Origin: an uncultured Prevotellaceae bacterium
GTDB taxonomy: Bacteria; Bacteroidota; Bacteroidia; Bacteroidales; Bacteroidaceae
Assembly (NCBI GenBank): GCA_902792635.1
Contig: CADBAG010000025.1
Location: 1 to 64,000, forward strand
Direction of reading: 5' to 3'
DNA length: 64,000 nucleotides
Part shown: in pieces, positions 63,263 to 64,000 of the stretch
How the letters are laid out: each line of letters opens with the position of its first letter
How positions within the stretch are numbered: the stretch's first letter is position 1
Position numbers and translations under genes: made by a program
The notes under the pieces: generated by a model
The model's input: the letters and a program-made list of their open reading frames with translations, nothing else
What the model was told of the DNA's origin: nothing
Database searches by the model: none

Positions 63263-64000
63263 TTATTTACCCTGGAAGAGTTTGCCGAGAAGTCCCAGTA
63301 CCTGCACGACTGTATCTTTATCGGGCACCGGGATCTTCAGGCTTGTCTCGCCAGTATCCTTGTTTTTTTCCACAAGACTGTCGACAAGCTCTCGGGTAGA
63401 CTCTTCTGTCTTGAGCGCAGAAGCCAGTCCAGAGAGGAATGACACGCCATCGGAAATAAGTTTCTTAGCACGTGCCTTGCGCTGAGCGGCATCAGCAGTT
63501 GAATGGTCCTTAGCAGCGATCTTATCGGATGAAGGTTGTGACGCCGACTGAACATTCTTATCGTCTTCTTTCTCCGATGGGCTCTCTTTCTGCCTGGTAT
63601 CGGTATTCTCTGTATCGGCTGAAACAGTAGAAGACTTTTCTTTCTCCGAGTCTTCCACTGGCTCTTCTCCGCTGGACAGAGGCGTTTCCATCGTTTCCTT
63701 GAGGTCATCTATGATCTTACTGAACTTGTTGTTGCTTGCGAAGATAGAGTCTTCGCCGCCGTCAAGCACACCTTCGAACATGGATGTCTTGAACTTCAAC
63801 TTAGCGAGCATACTTTCTTCAAACGTATTGGCAGCAACAAGGTTGATGACTTCGATGTTTCGCTCTTGACCGATACGATAGATACGTGCCACACGTTGCT
63901 CCAATACAGCAGGGTTCCAAGGAAGGTCTACATTGATGATAACCGAAGCAGCTTGAAGGTTTAGTCCTGTGCTCCCAGCATCGGTAGAAAGGAACACGCG
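63263..64000 (-). CDS. SNF2-family helicase, C-terminal part (continues beyond the window)
   Basis: The window ends inside the gene; the 5' part lies beyond 64000. The visible 245 residues begin in the helicase C domain: STDAGSTGLNLQAASVIINV (motif V) and QRVARIYRIGQ (motif VI, arginine fingers). A low-complexity Ser/Glu/Lys linker follows (EDSEKEKSSTVSADTENTD, about 115-180) and a short C-terminal helical region. Swi2/Snf2 enzymes in bacteria, such as RapA-like and defence-associated helicases, move on DNA; which type this is cannot be said from the tail. It is convergent with the beta-barrel gene, 2 bases apart. Confidence 0.9.
   Translation of the reverse strand, partial: RVFLSTDAGSTGLNLQAASVIINVDLPWNPAVLEQRVARIYRIGQERNIEVINLVAANTFEESMLAKLKFKTSMFEGVLDGGEDSIFASNNKFSKIIDDLKETMETPLSSGEEPVEDSEKEKSSTVSADTENTDTRQKESPSEKEDDKNVQSASQPSSDKIAAKDHSTADAAQRKARAKKLISDGVSFLSGLASALKTEESTRELVDSLVEKNKDTGETSLKIPVPDKDTVVQVLGLLGKLFQGK

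Overview
The window looks like a chromosomal segment from a Bacteroidales bacterium, most likely Prevotellaceae (Prevotella/Segatella type). The signs are a SusC/SusD/SusE locus with a one-protein hybrid two-component regulator, many -7 promoter boxes of the Bacteroidetes form TAnnTTTG and few Shine-Dalgarno sites, lipoproteins with acidic residues after the lipidated Cys, a secreted protein ending in the NLAGQRV-type C-terminal motif common in Prevotella, and the neighbourhood tyrS-yidD-rnpA-hemD-DUF4271-metK. I saw no tRNA, rRNA, CRISPR array or prophage.

Layout. 1-5.3 kb: repeats, a large Dna2-like nuclease-helicase (minus) and an Ogt-type DNA repair methyltransferase (minus). 5.3-8.5 kb: a 51-residue small ORF and two unassigned exported proteins (plus). 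8.5-19.7 kb: a beta-1,4-galactan utilization locus on the minus strand (SusC, SusD, SusE-like binding lipoprotein, GH53 endo-galactanase, terminator, hybrid regulator). 19.9-26 kb: guanine-deaminase-like enzyme, ABC exporter, MiaB, PAP2 membrane phosphatase, SDR epimerase. 26-36.7 kb (plus): RNase R, an IS200-like transposase inside a palindromic repeat element, an unknown protein, sigma-54, a membrane protein, PurE, IspG, a lipid A acyltransferase. 37-39 kb: two small secreted/outer-membrane proteins. 39.2-44.8 kb (minus): TyrS, YidD, RnpA, HemD, DUF4271 protein, MetK. 45-51 kb (minus): ATPase with DUF234-type nuclease tail, small membrane protein, M16 peptidase. 51-57.3 kb (plus): GH3-type ligase, Ig-like lipoprotein, DUF3108 protein, tagaturonate reductase. 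57.7-64 kb: nucleoside kinase (minus), Na/Pi cotransporter, lipoprotein/beta-barrel pair (plus) and the C-terminal part of a SNF2 helicase that runs off the window (minus).

The most striking feature is a family of large palindromic intergenic elements (about 325-350 bp when complete, at least a dozen whole or half copies). Each is a nested series of hairpins. Stem sequences differ between copies with compensating base changes while one loop is kept, so structure appears to be conserved. In one copy, just after rnr, a Y1 (HUH) IS200-like transposase gene occupies exactly the centre of the palindrome. Other copies have the same centre without the gene, as expected for non-autonomous derivatives. 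One copy overlaps the 5' end of the Dna2-like gene and supplies its apparent start codon. Several kinds of short tandem array also sit at gene borders: a heptanucleotide array forms the stop codons of miaB and rpoN, and a second copy is inserted in frame inside miaB.
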